Positions 52,481 to 61,999 of a stretch of DNA of 64,000 nucleotides are shown piece after piece. The notes under the pieces were generated by a model, which saw nothing but the letters and a program-made list of their open reading frames with translations, did not search any database and was not told the origin of the DNA. Origin of the DNA: JAWRCU01 sp033542235 (GTDB lineage Bacteria; Pseudomonadota; Alphaproteobacteria; Rhizobiales; Rhizobiaceae); contig NZ_JAWRCU010000002.1 in NCBI RefSeq assembly GCF_033542235.1, positions 124,001 through 188,000 of the forward strand, given 5' to 3'. The position numbers were made by a program, and so were the translations under genes. Each line of letters starts with the position of its first letter. Position 1 is the stretch's first letter.

Positions 52481-54485
52481 AGGCGCGACGATCATCGACG
52501 GCGGGGTGCGCTTTGCCATACGCAGCCGGGCGGCGGAGCGGATATTCGTCTCGATCTTCACCGGCGAGGCAGAGATGCGCCGTGTCGAAGCGCGCGCCAT
52601 TGGCGAAGGCCTGTTCGTGGCGGAGGTCGACGGCGTAGGGGCCGGCACGCATTATGGCCTGCGCGCCGACGGGATTTACGATCCCGCAAGCGGCTGCTGG
52701 TTCGACCCGGACAAATTGCTGGTGGACCCCTACGCGGTCGCGATCGACCGCCCTTATACCTATGATCCAAGGCTGGCTGCGCCGCGCCACGAAGGTGGCG
52801 ACACGGCGCCGCTGGTGCCGAAGTCGATCGTCACTCGCCTTCCGCCCGCGTTCGAGCCGCAGCCGCCGCTCTTTTCGGGCGGCGGGCTTGTCTATGAGGT
52901 GAACGTTCGGGGCTTCACGATCGGCCATCCCGATGTGCCCCAAGATCTGCGCGGCAGGATAGCGGCGCTCGCACACCCGGCGATCGTCGCGCATCTGAAG
53001 AAGCTCGGCGTCGCAGCGGTGGAACTGATGCCGATCGTCGCCTGGATCGACGAGCGGCACCTGCCACCGCTGGGGCTCCGGAATGCCTGGGGTTACAACC
53101 CTGTCACCTTCAAGCCACTCGATCCGCGCCTTGCGCCGGGCGGGATCACGGAGCTCAGGCAGACCGTGGCTGCGCTGCGCGAGGCCGGCATCGGTGTCCT
53201 CCTCGATCTCGTGTTCAATCACACCGGCGAGAGCGACGACAAAGGGCCGACATTGTCGCTGCGCGGCCTCGACAACCGCAGCTACTTCCGCAGCGATCCC
53301 GACGATCCGGGATTGCTCGTCAACGATACCGGCACCGGCAATACAATCGCCTGCGATAACCCGGATGCCGCGGCGCTTATCGTCGATGCGCTCCGTCATT
53401 TCGTGGCCTACGCAGGTGTCGATGGCTTCCGTTTCGACCTCGCTACGGTGCTTGGGCGGGAGGGGCGGGACTTCGATCCCGATGCCAGGTTGTTCGACGC
53501 AATCTTGACCGACCCCATGCTCAGCGGCCGCGTCATGATCGTCGAGCCTTGGGATGTCGGCCCCGACGGTTATCAGCTCGGTAATTTCCCGCCGCCGCTG
53601 CTCGAATGGAACGACCGCTTTCGCGACGATATCCGCCGCTTCTGGCGTGGCGACCCTGCCATGACCGGCACCTTGGCGACGCGTCTTGCGGGTTCGTCCG
53701 ATGTCTTCCGCAGAGTTGGTCAGCCGACGACGCGCAGCGTCAATTTCATCGCAGCGCATGACGGCTTCTCGCTTGCCGATCTGGTCAGCTACCAAGAAAA
53801 GCACAATGAGGCGAACGGCGAGGAAAACCGCGACGGTCATGGAGAGAATTTCTCCTGGAACAACGGCGTCGAGGGGGAGGCGGCAGATTCTGTGATCGCC
53901 ACGGTGCGCCGGCGCGACCTGTTTGCTTTGCTTTCGACGCTCTTTGCCTCGCGCGGCGCGATCATGCTGACGGCTGGCGACGAGTTCGGCCGTACCCAAT
54001 CCGGCAACAACAACGCATATGCGCAGGACGACGAGACGACCTGGCTCGACTGGGAGCGTCGCGACGGCGAGCTCGAAGCCCATGTAGGCGCTCTCGCCGC
54101 CTTTCGCCGCCATTCAGGCGCGCTCAATGCCACCAACTTTCTCGATGGCAGGCCGATTGGCCAGTCTGGCCCCGCAGACGTCGAATGGCTGGCGGAAAGC
54201 GGCGAGCCGCTTTCGACGGGACACTGGGGCGAGCCAGATCGACGGCGCCTGACAATGGTTCTTACCGAGCCGGACGGAGCAGGAAGGGTCGCTGTCCTCG
54301 TCAATGGCGACCGCCGGGCTTCGGCCTTCAACGTTCCGGTGCGCGAAGGCTTTCGCTGGTCGCCCGCAGCCGGAACTGGGCGCGATGTTCAGCGGATGCT
54401 CGGCGGTGGCGCCATGCTGGTCGCGGGCCGCTCCGTGATCTATCTCCGCGAGGAGCGGAGGCCGGATGAAGGGAAATCAGCATGA
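52455..54485 (+). CDS. glgX: Glycogen debranching enzyme
   Basis: 676 residues. Hydrolyses alpha-1,6 branches left after phosphorylase action. A CBM48-type N-terminus is followed by a GH13 barrel with YEVNVRGFTIGHPDVP, FRFDLATVLG (nucleophile), MIVEPWDVG (acid) and NFIAAHDGFSLADLVSY. Homologous sequence begins at about LGATIIDGGVRFAI, residue 9, so the ATG at 52455 is reasonable, yet it and the first eight codons come from the hairpin of a palindromic repeat. No strong ribosome site is visible. Ends as ATGA with the next gene. The start is less sure than the identity. Confidence 0.92.
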   Translation: MNDSVHPALGATIIDGGVRFAIRSRAAERIFVSIFTGEAEMRRVEARAIGEGLFVAEVDGVGAGTHYGLRADGIYDPASGCWFDPDKLLVDPYAVAIDRPYTYDPRLAAPRHEGGDTAPLVPKSIVTRLPPAFEPQPPLFSGGGLVYEVNVRGFTIGHPDVPQDLRGRIAALAHPAIVAHLKKLGVAAVELMPIVAWIDERHLPPLGLRNAWGYNPVTFKPLDPRLAPGGITELRQTVAALREAGIGVLLDLVFNHTGESDDKGPTLSLRGLDNRSYFRSDPDDPGLLVNDTGTGNTIACDNPDAAALIVDALRHFVAYAGVDGFRFDLATVLGREGRDFDPDARLFDAILTDPMLSGRVMIVEPWDVGPDGYQLGNFPPPLLEWNDRFRDDIRRFWRGDPAMTGTLATRLAGSSDVFRRVGQPTTRSVNFIAAHDGFSLADLVSYQEKHNEANGEENRDGHGENFSWNNGVEGEAADSVIATVRRRDLFALLSTLFASRGAIMLTAGDEFGRTQSGNNNAYAQDDETTWLDWERRDGELEAHVGALAAFRRHSGALNATNFLDGRPIGQSGPADVEWLAESGEPLSTGHWGEPDRRRLTMVLTEPDGAGRVAVLVNGDRRASAFNVPVREGFRWSPAAGTGRDVQRMLGGGAMLVAGRSVIYLREERRPDEGKSA

Positions 54486-56113
54486 GCGAGGCCGGAAATC
54501 CCGCCTGGTGGCGCGGTTCAGTCATCTACCAGGTCTATCCGCGCTCCTTCCAGGACACGACCGGCGATGGCACCGGCGACCTTTCGGGTATCACGGCAAG
54601 GCTGCCCTATATCGCGTCGCTTGGCGTGGACGCGATCTGGCTGTCGCCTTTCTTCAAGTCCCCCATGGCGGATATGGGCTATGACGTCTCGGATTATGAG
54701 GCGGTCGACCCGCTGTTCGGTACGCTCGAGGATTTCGACGGGCTGGTCGCCGAGGCGCACCGGCTCAACCTGAAAGTCATTATCGACCAGGTGTTGTCGC
54801 ATAGCTCCGACCAGCATCCCTGGTTCAGAGAAAGCCGCTCAAGCCGCGACAACCCGAAAGCGGATTGGTACGTCTGGGCAGACCCCAAGCCCGACGGCAC
54901 GGCGCCCAACAATTGGCTGTCGGTCTTCGGTGGGCCGGCTTGGGAGTGGGACGGCACGCGCAAGCAGTATTATCTGCATAATTTCCTGGCCTCGCAGCCG
55001 GACCTCAACTTTCATGAGCCCGACGTGCAGGATGCACTGCTAAAGGCTGTGCGCTTCTGGCTGGAGCGAGGCGTCGACGGCTTCCGCCTCGACACCGTCA
55101 ACTTCTATTTCCACGATAGCAAGTTGCGCGACAACCCACCGAAACAGCAGCGCGCGGTCGTGGACGTGCCAGCCACCAACCCTTACGGTTACCAGGACCA
55201 TCTTTACGATAAGACGCAGCCGGAGAATCCCGGCTTCCTGAAGCGCTTCCGGGCTCTTCTCGACGAGTACCCCGACCGCACTTCGGTGGGGGAGGTCGGT
55301 GACGAAGGACGCGCGCTGAAAACGGTCGCGCTCTATACGTCGGGCGGCGACAAGCTGCATATGTGCTACACTTTCGACCTGCTCAGCCCAGCTTTTTCGG
55401 CGGCCCATGTCAGGAAGTCCGTTGCGGATTTCGAGGAGGCGGTCGCCGACGGATGGATTTGCTGGGCCTTCTCCAACCACGACGTGATGCGGCATGTCTC
55501 CCGCTGGACGCCGCCCGACGGCAACACGGACAGAATGGCCGAGTTCGCGATCGAATTGCTCATCTCGCTGCGCGGCTCGATCTGCCTCTATCAGGGCGAA
55601 GAGCTGGGCCTCGAAGAGGCGGAGCTTGCCTTCGAGGACCTGCGCGATCCCTACGGCATCCGCTTCTGGCCCGCCTTCAAGGGCCGCGACGGCTGCCGCA
55701 CGCCGATGGTGTGGGAGGCTGCCGCGCCGAATGGCGGCTTCACGACCGGCAAGCCTTGGCTGCCAATACCTGAGGCGCATTTGCGCCGGACCGTCGACCG
55801 GCAGGAAGGTGATCCCTCCTCCGTCCTGGCGCATTACCGGGACATGCTGGACTTTCGCCGGCGGCATCCGGCGCTGGTCAACGGCGATATTCGCTTCCTC
55901 GATTCCGACGATAACGTCCTGGCCTTCTTGCGCCCAAGCGAAAACGAGCGGCTGCTCTGTGTTTTCAACTTCGCGAACGAAGCATGCGAGTGGGAGGTTC
56001 CGGCTGAGCTCGGCGCTTTGGAGCTGATCGAGCATGCCGGCAAGCGGGCCGAGTTCGATGGCCAAGCGATCCGGCTGGGCGGCCTGTCATCCTTCTTCGC
56101 GAGGACTGGCTGA
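54482..56113 (+). CDS. GH13 alpha-glucosidase (oligo-1,6-glucosidase family)
   Basis: 543 residues. Opens with WWRGSVIYQVYPRSFQDTTG, then GVDAIWLSPFFKSPM, GYDVSDYEAVDP, VIIDQVLSHSSDQHPWF, the nucleophile region GFRLDTVNFYFHD, SVGEVGD (acid) and FSNHDVMR. This is the GH13_23-like group with AglA of rhizobia, which cleaves maltose, sucrose or short glucans to glucose. It starts inside glgX (ATGA), so it is part of the glycogen operon and could clear the short oligosaccharides left by GlgX and GlgP. No signal peptide, so it acts in the cytoplasm. Confidence 0.92.
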   Translation: MSEAGNPAWWRGSVIYQVYPRSFQDTTGDGTGDLSGITARLPYIASLGVDAIWLSPFFKSPMADMGYDVSDYEAVDPLFGTLEDFDGLVAEAHRLNLKVIIDQVLSHSSDQHPWFRESRSSRDNPKADWYVWADPKPDGTAPNNWLSVFGGPAWEWDGTRKQYYLHNFLASQPDLNFHEPDVQDALLKAVRFWLERGVDGFRLDTVNFYFHDSKLRDNPPKQQRAVVDVPATNPYGYQDHLYDKTQPENPGFLKRFRALLDEYPDRTSVGEVGDEGRALKTVALYTSGGDKLHMCYTFDLLSPAFSAAHVRKSVADFEEAVADGWICWAFSNHDVMRHVSRWTPPDGNTDRMAEFAIELLISLRGSICLYQGEELGLEEAELAFEDLRDPYGIRFWPAFKGRDGCRTPMVWEAAAPNGGFTTGKPWLPIPEAHLRRTVDRQEGDPSSVLAHYRDMLDFRRRHPALVNGDIRFLDSDDNVLAFLRPSENERLLCVFNFANEACEWEVPAELGALELIEHAGKRAEFDGQAIRLGGLSSFFARTG

Positions 56114-56470
56114 TTGTCCGGTCTGCCGGCGCTTGAAATCGCTCGCCAATCTTCTGGCGGCTCGGGCGAGCGGCTTCCATAACAGGGAGCGTCCAATGAA
56201 ACGTAGGTCGTCCTCCCAATGCTGTGTGAGAACGGCCGTCTCCAGACCAGTGGCAAATTCGAAAGAACCATCAGAGTCGGTGTCGGAGAGGGGCCATTTC
56301 GCCGCGGTCGATCCCCCGACCATAATCCCGCCTATTCGGGCCAGGGCGTACTCGCACGCGTTCGGATCGCAACATTCGTCGACGAGAGTTGCAAGTAGAA
56401 TAAGGGTCGGCGCAACGAATAAGCCCACAACCTCATGGTCCGCTGCCTTGCGTACGAAAAATGCTCTCAA
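56087..56470 (-). CDS. Hypothetical small protein
   Basis: 127 residues from a TTG; unrecognised. The sequence looks natural, with mixed composition, a hydrophobic stretch GLFVAPTLILLATLVDE, three Cys in DECCDPNACEYA, and conserved-looking WPLSDTDSDGSFEFATG and VLTQHWEDDLRF. Its 3' end overlaps the alpha-glucosidase gene by 27 bases in convergent orientation. No signal peptide or known domain is apparent. It might instead be an accident of the frame. Confidence 0.45.
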   Translation of the reverse strand: MRAFFVRKAADHEVVGLFVAPTLILLATLVDECCDPNACEYALARIGGIMVGGSTAAKWPLSDTDSDGSFEFATGLETAVLTQHWEDDLRFIGRSLLWKPLARAARRLASDFKRRQTGQSASPREEG

Positions 56471-56748
56471 GCAATTCCCCCGAGGTCAGCCTGCGGTCGT
56501 GCCGTAAGCCGACTCATTTTCTGCTTTGCTTGCCTCGCAGCAGTTCCGGGTGCAATTCACCAGTTGGTGATCGACGCCCAGGAGGTGAACGCGAAGCGCG
56601 CGCGGCGAAATCTTGAGCCCATGGCAGATTTCTACCATAGCTTGCCGCTCGCGATGCGTTGCAGCCCGGCGGCTCGGCGCAATTTAGCATAGAAGCACAG
56701 ATCGATGCGAGACCGCCTCGCAAGTGCGCCTGCGGAGGGAGAGACAAA

Positions 56749-58101
56749 TTGGCCAGGACCCGATGGCATCCGGTATGGCGTCGCTCGCGCACGCTGTGGA
56801 CGCGAAGCGTTTGGCAGCCACGCCTGGTCTTCTGGACTGGAGCCCTGGCGATTGGCCTGATCAGCGTGCTCTTTGCGCGGCTTGCCGACGAGACACAGCT
56901 GCTGTTCCGTGAACTTACCGCGGGGGCAGGCTGGTGGGCCGGCATTCCGGTCATCCTCACTCCAGCTGGCTTTATCGCTGTGACCTACCTCGCCGGGTTT
57001 TTCCCGGGCTCGCCGGGGAGCGGCATCCCGCAGGCGATCGCCGCCCGTCATCTGCGCGAGCCTGAAGAGCGCCGTCCCATGCTCTCGCTGCGCGTCGTTG
57101 TCGGGAAAGTCCTTCTGACGGTGATCGGCCTTGGATGCGGTGCCTCGATCGGACGCGAGGGTCCGACCGTGCAGATCGGCGCCTCCGTCATGCTCGAGGT
57201 TGCCCGGTGGGGCAATATGGCAAGGGCCCGCGGACTGATCCTTGCGGGTTCTGCCGCAGGAATTGCAGCCGCTTTCAACACGCCGCTCGCCGGTATCGTC
57301 TTCGCTATCGAGGAAATGGGAAAGACCTATGAAGCTCGCACCAATGGCCTCGTGTTGACCGCGGTCATCCTGGCGGGCCTGGCGGCGCTGGCGCTGGTGG
57401 GCAACTACACATATTTCGGTGAAACCGATGCGGCCGTTTCCGGCCCCCTGGATTGGCTTCTGGTGGTTGCGTGCGGCATCGCCGGAGGGGCGTTCGGCGC
57501 AGGGTTCAGCATCGCGGTGCTTCGGGCCACGCGGCGGCTGCGCCGCTTCGTCCAGCCGGCACCGTTGCGGCGAAAACTGGTCGTCGCGGCGATCTGCGGG
57601 CTGGCCGTTGCCTTGATCGGCCTGATGTCTCACGGCGATACGTTCGGTACAGGCTACCAACAGGCGCGTGGCGCGATCGAGGGCGAAGCCTTGCCGCCTT
57701 TCCTGTTCTTCGAAAAATTCTTGGCGACACTGCTCTCGACGATTTCCGGAATACCGGGCGGGCTGTTTGCGCCCTCGCTATCGGTGGGTGCCGGCCTTGG
57801 CAGCTCGATCGGTCTTTTGCTGGGCTCCGGCACAAGCCTGGCCGCGCTGCTCGGCATGGCTGGCTACTTCTCCGGCGTGGTCCAGGCGCCGATGACGACC
57901 TTCGTCATCCTTCTCGAGATGACCGGCTCGCACAATACCGTCATCCCGCTGATGATCGCGTCGATGCTCGGCTATGGAACGGCCCGGATCATCTCCAACG
58001 AACCACTCTATCATGCGTTGTCCCGTCTCTTCATTGCCGACGCGCTTCGCCGCAAACGCGTCGAGGAGGCTCTGAAGAGAGCTTCGTCGGACGAGCCGTG
58101 A
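56749..58101 (+). CDS. ClC-family chloride channel or H+/Cl- antiporter
   Basis: 450 residues, about ten or more membrane helices. The anion pathway motifs are present: GSGIP near residue 90, GREGP near residue 135 with the gating Glu, and GIPGGLFAPSLSVG. AIEEMG holds the Glu that in the bacterial antiporter passes protons, so exchange rather than a plain channel is likely. The TTG at 56749 has GGGAG seven bases upstream and gives a normal length; the frame is open back to 56659. No C-terminal CBS domains are seen. The gene stands alone on this strand. Confidence 0.9.
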   Translation: MARTRWHPVWRRSRTLWTRSVWQPRLVFWTGALAIGLISVLFARLADETQLLFRELTAGAGWWAGIPVILTPAGFIAVTYLAGFFPGSPGSGIPQAIAARHLREPEERRPMLSLRVVVGKVLLTVIGLGCGASIGREGPTVQIGASVMLEVARWGNMARARGLILAGSAAGIAAAFNTPLAGIVFAIEEMGKTYEARTNGLVLTAVILAGLAALALVGNYTYFGETDAAVSGPLDWLLVVACGIAGGAFGAGFSIAVLRATRRLRRFVQPAPLRRKLVVAAICGLAVALIGLMSHGDTFGTGYQQARGAIEGEALPPFLFFEKFLATLLSTISGIPGGLFAPSLSVGAGLGSSIGLLLGSGTSLAALLGMAGYFSGVVQAPMTTFVILLEMTGSHNTVIPLMIASMLGYGTARIISNEPLYHALSRLFIADALRRKRVEEALKRASSDEP

Positions 58102-58215
58102 TTTTGTAATCCTGGCGGCGGCCCCCTGCGTGAGGTCTGGAGCACTCTTTGCCCAACTTCCGAGCCCGAAGCCTTGGTTGCGGCTCAGCCGCTCCGGTGA
58201 CGCCTATCAATCGTC

Positions 58216-59034
58216 CTACGGCACGGCAACTTCCCTGAAGTCGCGCGCCAGCCTCTTCAAGGCTGTTCTCATGCCAGGGCCCTTCGCCGGTGCGCCGTGA
58301 CCTGTGATCACCAGCTCCGGATTAAGCTTCGCAAGGGTCTGGACCGAGGCTTCGGCAGCCTCCCAGTCCGGCGTGAAATAGCGGGGAGGGCCGTGCATCT
58401 CGAGTTCCTGCGTTGCGACATCGTAGGCCGATTCCTGACCAGTCGTGATGAAGGCGTCGCCGGCGATGAGGGATTTGTCGGCTTCGCGCCAGAGCGAGAC
58501 GTGTCCAGGCGCATGGCCCGGCGTGTGGATCCACTGCCAGCCGGGCATGCCCGGAACCGAGTGATCGTCAGGCAGTGTATGCAGCCTTGCCCCGAGGTCG
58601 ACTGGACCGCGAGGGAAAAGGGGCGAGATCAGCGCGAGCGTGCCGCCGCCGACCCAGGGATCGGCCCGCGGATATGAGGTCGAGCCGTCGAGGTAGGGCA
58701 GTTCGTCCGGATGAGCGTAAACCGGAACGTCCCACCTATCGGCAAGCGTTTTGGCCGAGCCGACGTGATCGAAATGGCCGTGGGTGAGGATTATCGCGCG
58801 AGGAGGCGTGTCGCTGCCGAAGCGCTTCTCGGCGCATTCCATTATTTCGTCGGCGCTGATGCTGAGACCGGTATCCACCAGCACCCAGTCTGGTTCTCTC
58901 GGATGGCCATAGAACACGACATTCACCATCATGAGCTTCAGATAGGCGAGGTCGCCGGCAATGCTCCATGCGTTGTCGCCGCGGTTCCGGCGCGGCGCTG
59001 CATCCAAGTCACGAAGCGGAACCTGGCTGGTCAT
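58216..59034 (-). CDS. MBL-fold metallo-hydrolase
   Basis: 272 residues. The metal motif is ILTHGHFDHVG, followed by HTPGHAPGHVSLW and AGDAFITT and a late ITGHGAPAKGPGM, so both zinc sites look complete. The group includes glyoxalase II-like and lactonase-like hydrolases, and I cannot choose the substrate. There is no signal peptide, so it is cytoplasmic. It is convergent with the ClC gene and upstream of a possible small gene on the same strand. Confidence 0.88.
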   Translation of the reverse strand: MTSQVPLRDLDAAPRRNRGDNAWSIAGDLAYLKLMMVNVVFYGHPREPDWVLVDTGLSISADEIMECAEKRFGSDTPPRAIILTHGHFDHVGSAKTLADRWDVPVYAHPDELPYLDGSTSYPRADPWVGGGTLALISPLFPRGPVDLGARLHTLPDDHSVPGMPGWQWIHTPGHAPGHVSLWREADKSLIAGDAFITTGQESAYDVATQELEMHGPPRYFTPDWEAAEASVQTLAKLNPELVITGHGAPAKGPGMRTALKRLARDFREVAVP

Positions 59035-59042
59035 GCGGCACC

Positions 59043-59216
59043 TTACCGTACGCGCCGTTGCGTGCTGTCATCCCCAACGACCGTGCCGAAACCGCTCCTA
59101 GGGCCGGGCATGGACTTGAAGAGGCGCACAATTGCGTCCACCGGGCTGACACTGTCCGGCCGGTCTTCCCGGCCGGCGAGGCCAATTCGAGAGAAGAAGA
59201 GCTTCAAGTATTTCAT
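59043..59216 (-). CDS. Possible small protein upstream of the MBL-fold gene
   Basis: 57 residues, opening MKYLKLFFSRIGLAG with later VDAIVRLFKSMPGP. AGGA lies seven bases before the ATG, giving it a fair ribosome site. It ends eight bases before the metallo-hydrolase start, so the two could be an operon. No family recognised. It may be a small basic peptide or a chance frame. Confidence 0.35.
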   Translation of the reverse strand: MKYLKLFFSRIGLAGREDRPDSVSPVDAIVRLFKSMPGPRSGFGTVVGDDSTQRRVR

Positions 59217-59363
59217 CGCGAGTTCCTGCCTGTCCGAACGGTAGGGCGGTCGCTTTGTTCCGGAACGGCTGACTAAGGCTGAGCCGTTCGCGTCACCCAG
59301 GCCGATCGAGGAACAAACGATTGGCTGGGTAATTAGGTGTGATCCGAACCAGAGCGAGTCCCA

Positions 59364-60155
59364 ATGAACCGCACGCCGTTTCGAAGCATCTCGTTGCAGC
59401 TCACATGCGTTCTCTTTTGCCTCGGGATTCTCTGCTCGACCACGTCGGCCGTCTCCGCCAAAGCTCCGTGTCCGGTCCAGCATGAACAGCTGCTTTCGGC
59501 ACTCAAGGGCAGTGTCAAGGCGAGCGGCGGTCCCGCCAATGGTGGCCTCGAAACGAATGAATGGGCTGTCGTCGTTGCACGCGACGGGAGCGTGTGCGCC
59601 GTCGCATTCACTGGCCCGACGGCAGATGCGCAATGGCCAGGGAGCCGGCTGGTAGCGGCGGCAAAGGCCAATACCGCCAACGGGATGAGCGTGAAGGAAA
59701 TGGCGCTGTCAAGCGCCAACCTCTACGCTGCCGTTCAGCCCGGTGGTCCCCTGTTCGGCCTTGAGCGCACGAATCCGGTCAACACGACAGCCGCCTACGG
59801 AGGCGATCCGGCCACATTCGGGACCGGGAACGATCCGCTCGTCGGCCAGCCGATCGGCGGCATCGTGGCGTTCGGCGGAGGCCTGGCCCTTTACGATCAG
59901 AACGGAATCGTCGGTGGGCTGGGTGTCAGTGGCGATTCCGCCTGCGCCGACCACAATGTCGCGTGGCGTGTGCGCGGCGCGCTTAGCCTGGACAAAGTGC
60001 CTGCCGGCGTCAACCCGAAGGCCAAGGACGGGATCATCTACGACATCGATCCGGGTGGGAAGAGCGCATCCGGATGGGGCCATCCGAAGTGTTCCGGCAG
60101 CGAAGCCGATATTGCGGCAGAGCTGGGAGCAGGCGTGGGCGGTTCGCTGAAATGA
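59364..60155 (+). CDS. GlcG/HbpS-like secreted heme-binding-family protein
   Basis: 263 residues. A signal peptide runs to about residue 32 (after SAVSA), so the protein is periplasmic. The mature part fits the GlcG/HbpS (DUF336) family: WAVVVARDGSVCAVAFTG, AAKANTANGMS, GGIVAFGGGLALYDQNG and GGLGVSGDSACADHNVAWR. The family includes heme-binding sensors and accessory proteins, and members often sit beside PQQ dehydrogenases, as here. Its stop overlaps the ATG of the dehydrogenase gene, giving tight coupling. A role in assembly or redox sensing is inferred; no direct evidence for heme ligands. Confidence 0.8.
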   Translation: MNRTPFRSISLQLTCVLFCLGILCSTTSAVSAKAPCPVQHEQLLSALKGSVKASGGPANGGLETNEWAVVVARDGSVCAVAFTGPTADAQWPGSRLVAAAKANTANGMSVKEMALSSANLYAAVQPGGPLFGLERTNPVNTTAAYGGDPATFGTGNDPLVGQPIGGIVAFGGGLALYDQNGIVGGLGVSGDSACADHNVAWRVRGALSLDKVPAGVNPKAKDGIIYDIDPGGKSASGWGHPKCSGSEADIAAELGAGVGGSLK

Positions 60156-61999
60156 TGTCCTCTCATTACGCCACGATCGCAAGGAAAACCACATTGGCGG
60201 TTTCCGTCGCAATCTTCGCACTTGCGGTGCTGGGGGCGTTCTCGACGGGCTTCTTCCCGGCATTTGCCCAACAACCGGCCATTAAACCCCCTGCGGCAGC
60301 GGCCCCGCCGGACGACGGCCAGTGGACGATGCCAGCCAAGAACTATGCCTCGACGCGCTACAGTGAACTCGACGAGATCAACGAAGGCAATGTCGGCAAG
60401 CTGCAGGTCGCTTTCACATTCTCGACCGGCGTGAACAGGGGGCACGAGGCCGCGCCGCTGGTGGTCGGCAACACGATGTATATCGTGACCCCTTATCCGA
60501 ACATCCTCTTTGCGCTCGACCTCACCAAGCCAGGTGCGCCTATGAAATGGCGCTACGAGCCAAGGCCGGAGCCTGCCTCCCAAGGCGTTGCCTGCTGCGA
60601 CCTTGTAAATCGCGGCGCGGCTTTTGCGAACGGCCGTATCTTCTTCAACACGCTCGACGGCCACACGATCGCTGTGGACGCCGCGTCCGGCCAGCCGGTC
60701 TGGAACACCAAGATCGGCAACATCAATATCGGCGAAACGATCACCATGGCGCCGCTGGTGGTCAAGGACAAAGTCCTGGTCGGCAATTCCGGCGGCGAGC
60801 TGGGCGTGCGCGGCTGGGTCAAGGCGCTCGACGCCAATGACGGCCATGTCGTGTGGACGGCCTACGGCACCGGCCCTGACAGCGACGTGCTGATCGGCCC
60901 GGAGTTCAAGCCCTTCTATGACGGCGACAAGGGCACCGACCTCGGCGTCGCGAGTTGGCCGCCGAGCGCCTGGCAGATCGGCGGCGGCAATATGTGGGGC
61001 TGGATCTCCTACGATCCCGAACTCGACCTGATCTATCACGGCACTGGCAATCCGGGACCCTGGAACCCCGATCTGAGGCCCGGCGACAACAAGTGGACCG
61101 CGGGCATCTTCGCGCGCAATCCCGACACCGGAGCTGCGCGCTGGTTCTACCAGTGGACACCTCACGACCTGCACGATTACGACGGTATCAACGAGCAGAT
61201 TCTGCTCGACATGCAGTGGAAGGGCGAGCCGCGCAAGGTGCTCGTTCGCCCCGATCGCAACGGCTATCTCTACGTGCTCGACCGCACCACGGGCGAAGTT
61301 CTTTCGGCGAAGCCCTTTGCGCCGGTCAATTCGAGCAAGGGCGTCGATCTCGAAAGTGGGCGGCTGATCGAGAATCCCGAGAAACAAACCGGGACCGGTA
61401 AGGTCGTTCGCGATATCTGTCCGGCCTCACCCGGGGCCAAGGACTGGCAGCCATCGGCATTCTCGCCGCGCACGGGGCTGCTTTACATCCCGCACAACAA
61501 CCTGTGCATGGACTCGGAGGGCATCGAGGTGAACTACATCGCCGGCACGCCCTATGTCGGCATGAACGTGCGCATGAAGGCGGGACCGGGCGGCCACCGC
61601 GGCGAGTTCACGGCCTGGGATATTGCCAACGAGAAGCCGGTCTGGAAGATCGATGAGAATTTTCCGGCCTGGAGCGGTGCCCTCGTAACGGCTGGCGACG
61701 TCGTTTTCTACGGCACCATGGAGGGCTGGTTCAAAGCAGTAAGCGCAAAGACGGGCAAGCTGCTCTGGCAGTTCAGGACCTCGTCGGGGATCATCGGCCA
61801 GCCAATCGCCTATCGCGGACCCGACGGCCATGAATATGTCGCCATCCTCTCCGGCGTCGGCGGCTGGTCCGGTGCGATCGTCGCGGGTGATCTCGATCCG
61901 CGCGACGCGACCGCGGCGCTGGGCTTCGTCAACGCGATGAAAGACCTCAAGGATGTGACCAACACCGGAGGAACGCTTTATGTCTTCCGGCTACCTTGA
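60152..61999 (+). CDS. PQQ-dependent alcohol dehydrogenase, XoxF/ExaF-like
   Basis: 615 residues. A signal peptide ends near PAFAQQP, so the enzyme is periplasmic. The eight-bladed quinoprotein fold is shown by QWTMPAKNYASTRYSELD, APLVVGNTMYI and the many GxxW repeats. The vicinal disulfide is Cys148-Cys149 in GVACCDLVNRG. The catalytic Asp342 lies in DLHDYDGINEQ, and Asp344 two residues later is the extra carboxylate that marks lanthanide-dependent enzymes; calcium enzymes have Ala or Ser there. No C-terminal cytochrome domain is present, so electrons must go to a separate cytochrome. The substrate, methanol or another alcohol, is not decided by sequence. Confidence 0.9.
   Translation: MMSSHYATIARKTTLAVSVAIFALAVLGAFSTGFFPAFAQQPAIKPPAAAAPPDDGQWTMPAKNYASTRYSELDEINEGNVGKLQVAFTFSTGVNRGHEAAPLVVGNTMYIVTPYPNILFALDLTKPGAPMKWRYEPRPEPASQGVACCDLVNRGAAFANGRIFFNTLDGHTIAVDAASGQPVWNTKIGNINIGETITMAPLVVKDKVLVGNSGGELGVRGWVKALDANDGHVVWTAYGTGPDSDVLIGPEFKPFYDGDKGTDLGVASWPPSAWQIGGGNMWGWISYDPELDLIYHGTGNPGPWNPDLRPGDNKWTAGIFARNPDTGAARWFYQWTPHDLHDYDGINEQILLDMQWKGEPRKVLVRPDRNGYLYVLDRTTGEVLSAKPFAPVNSSKGVDLESGRLIENPEKQTGTGKVVRDICPASPGAKDWQPSAFSPRTGLLYIPHNNLCMDSEGIEVNYIAGTPYVGMNVRMKAGPGGHRGEFTAWDIANEKPVWKIDENFPAWSGALVTAGDVVFYGTMEGWFKAVSAKTGKLLWQFRTSSGIIGQPIAYRGPDGHEYVAILSGVGGWSGAIVAGDLDPRDATAALGFVNAMKDLKDVTNTGGTLYVFRLP

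Noticed and set aside
52479..54113. Long minus-strand frame opposite glgX
   Set aside because: Lies wholly in an intact glgX gene; no independent support.
60038..61387. Minus-strand frame of 449 codons opposite the PQQ dehydrogenase
   Set aside because: Antisense shadow of a clear quinoprotein gene.
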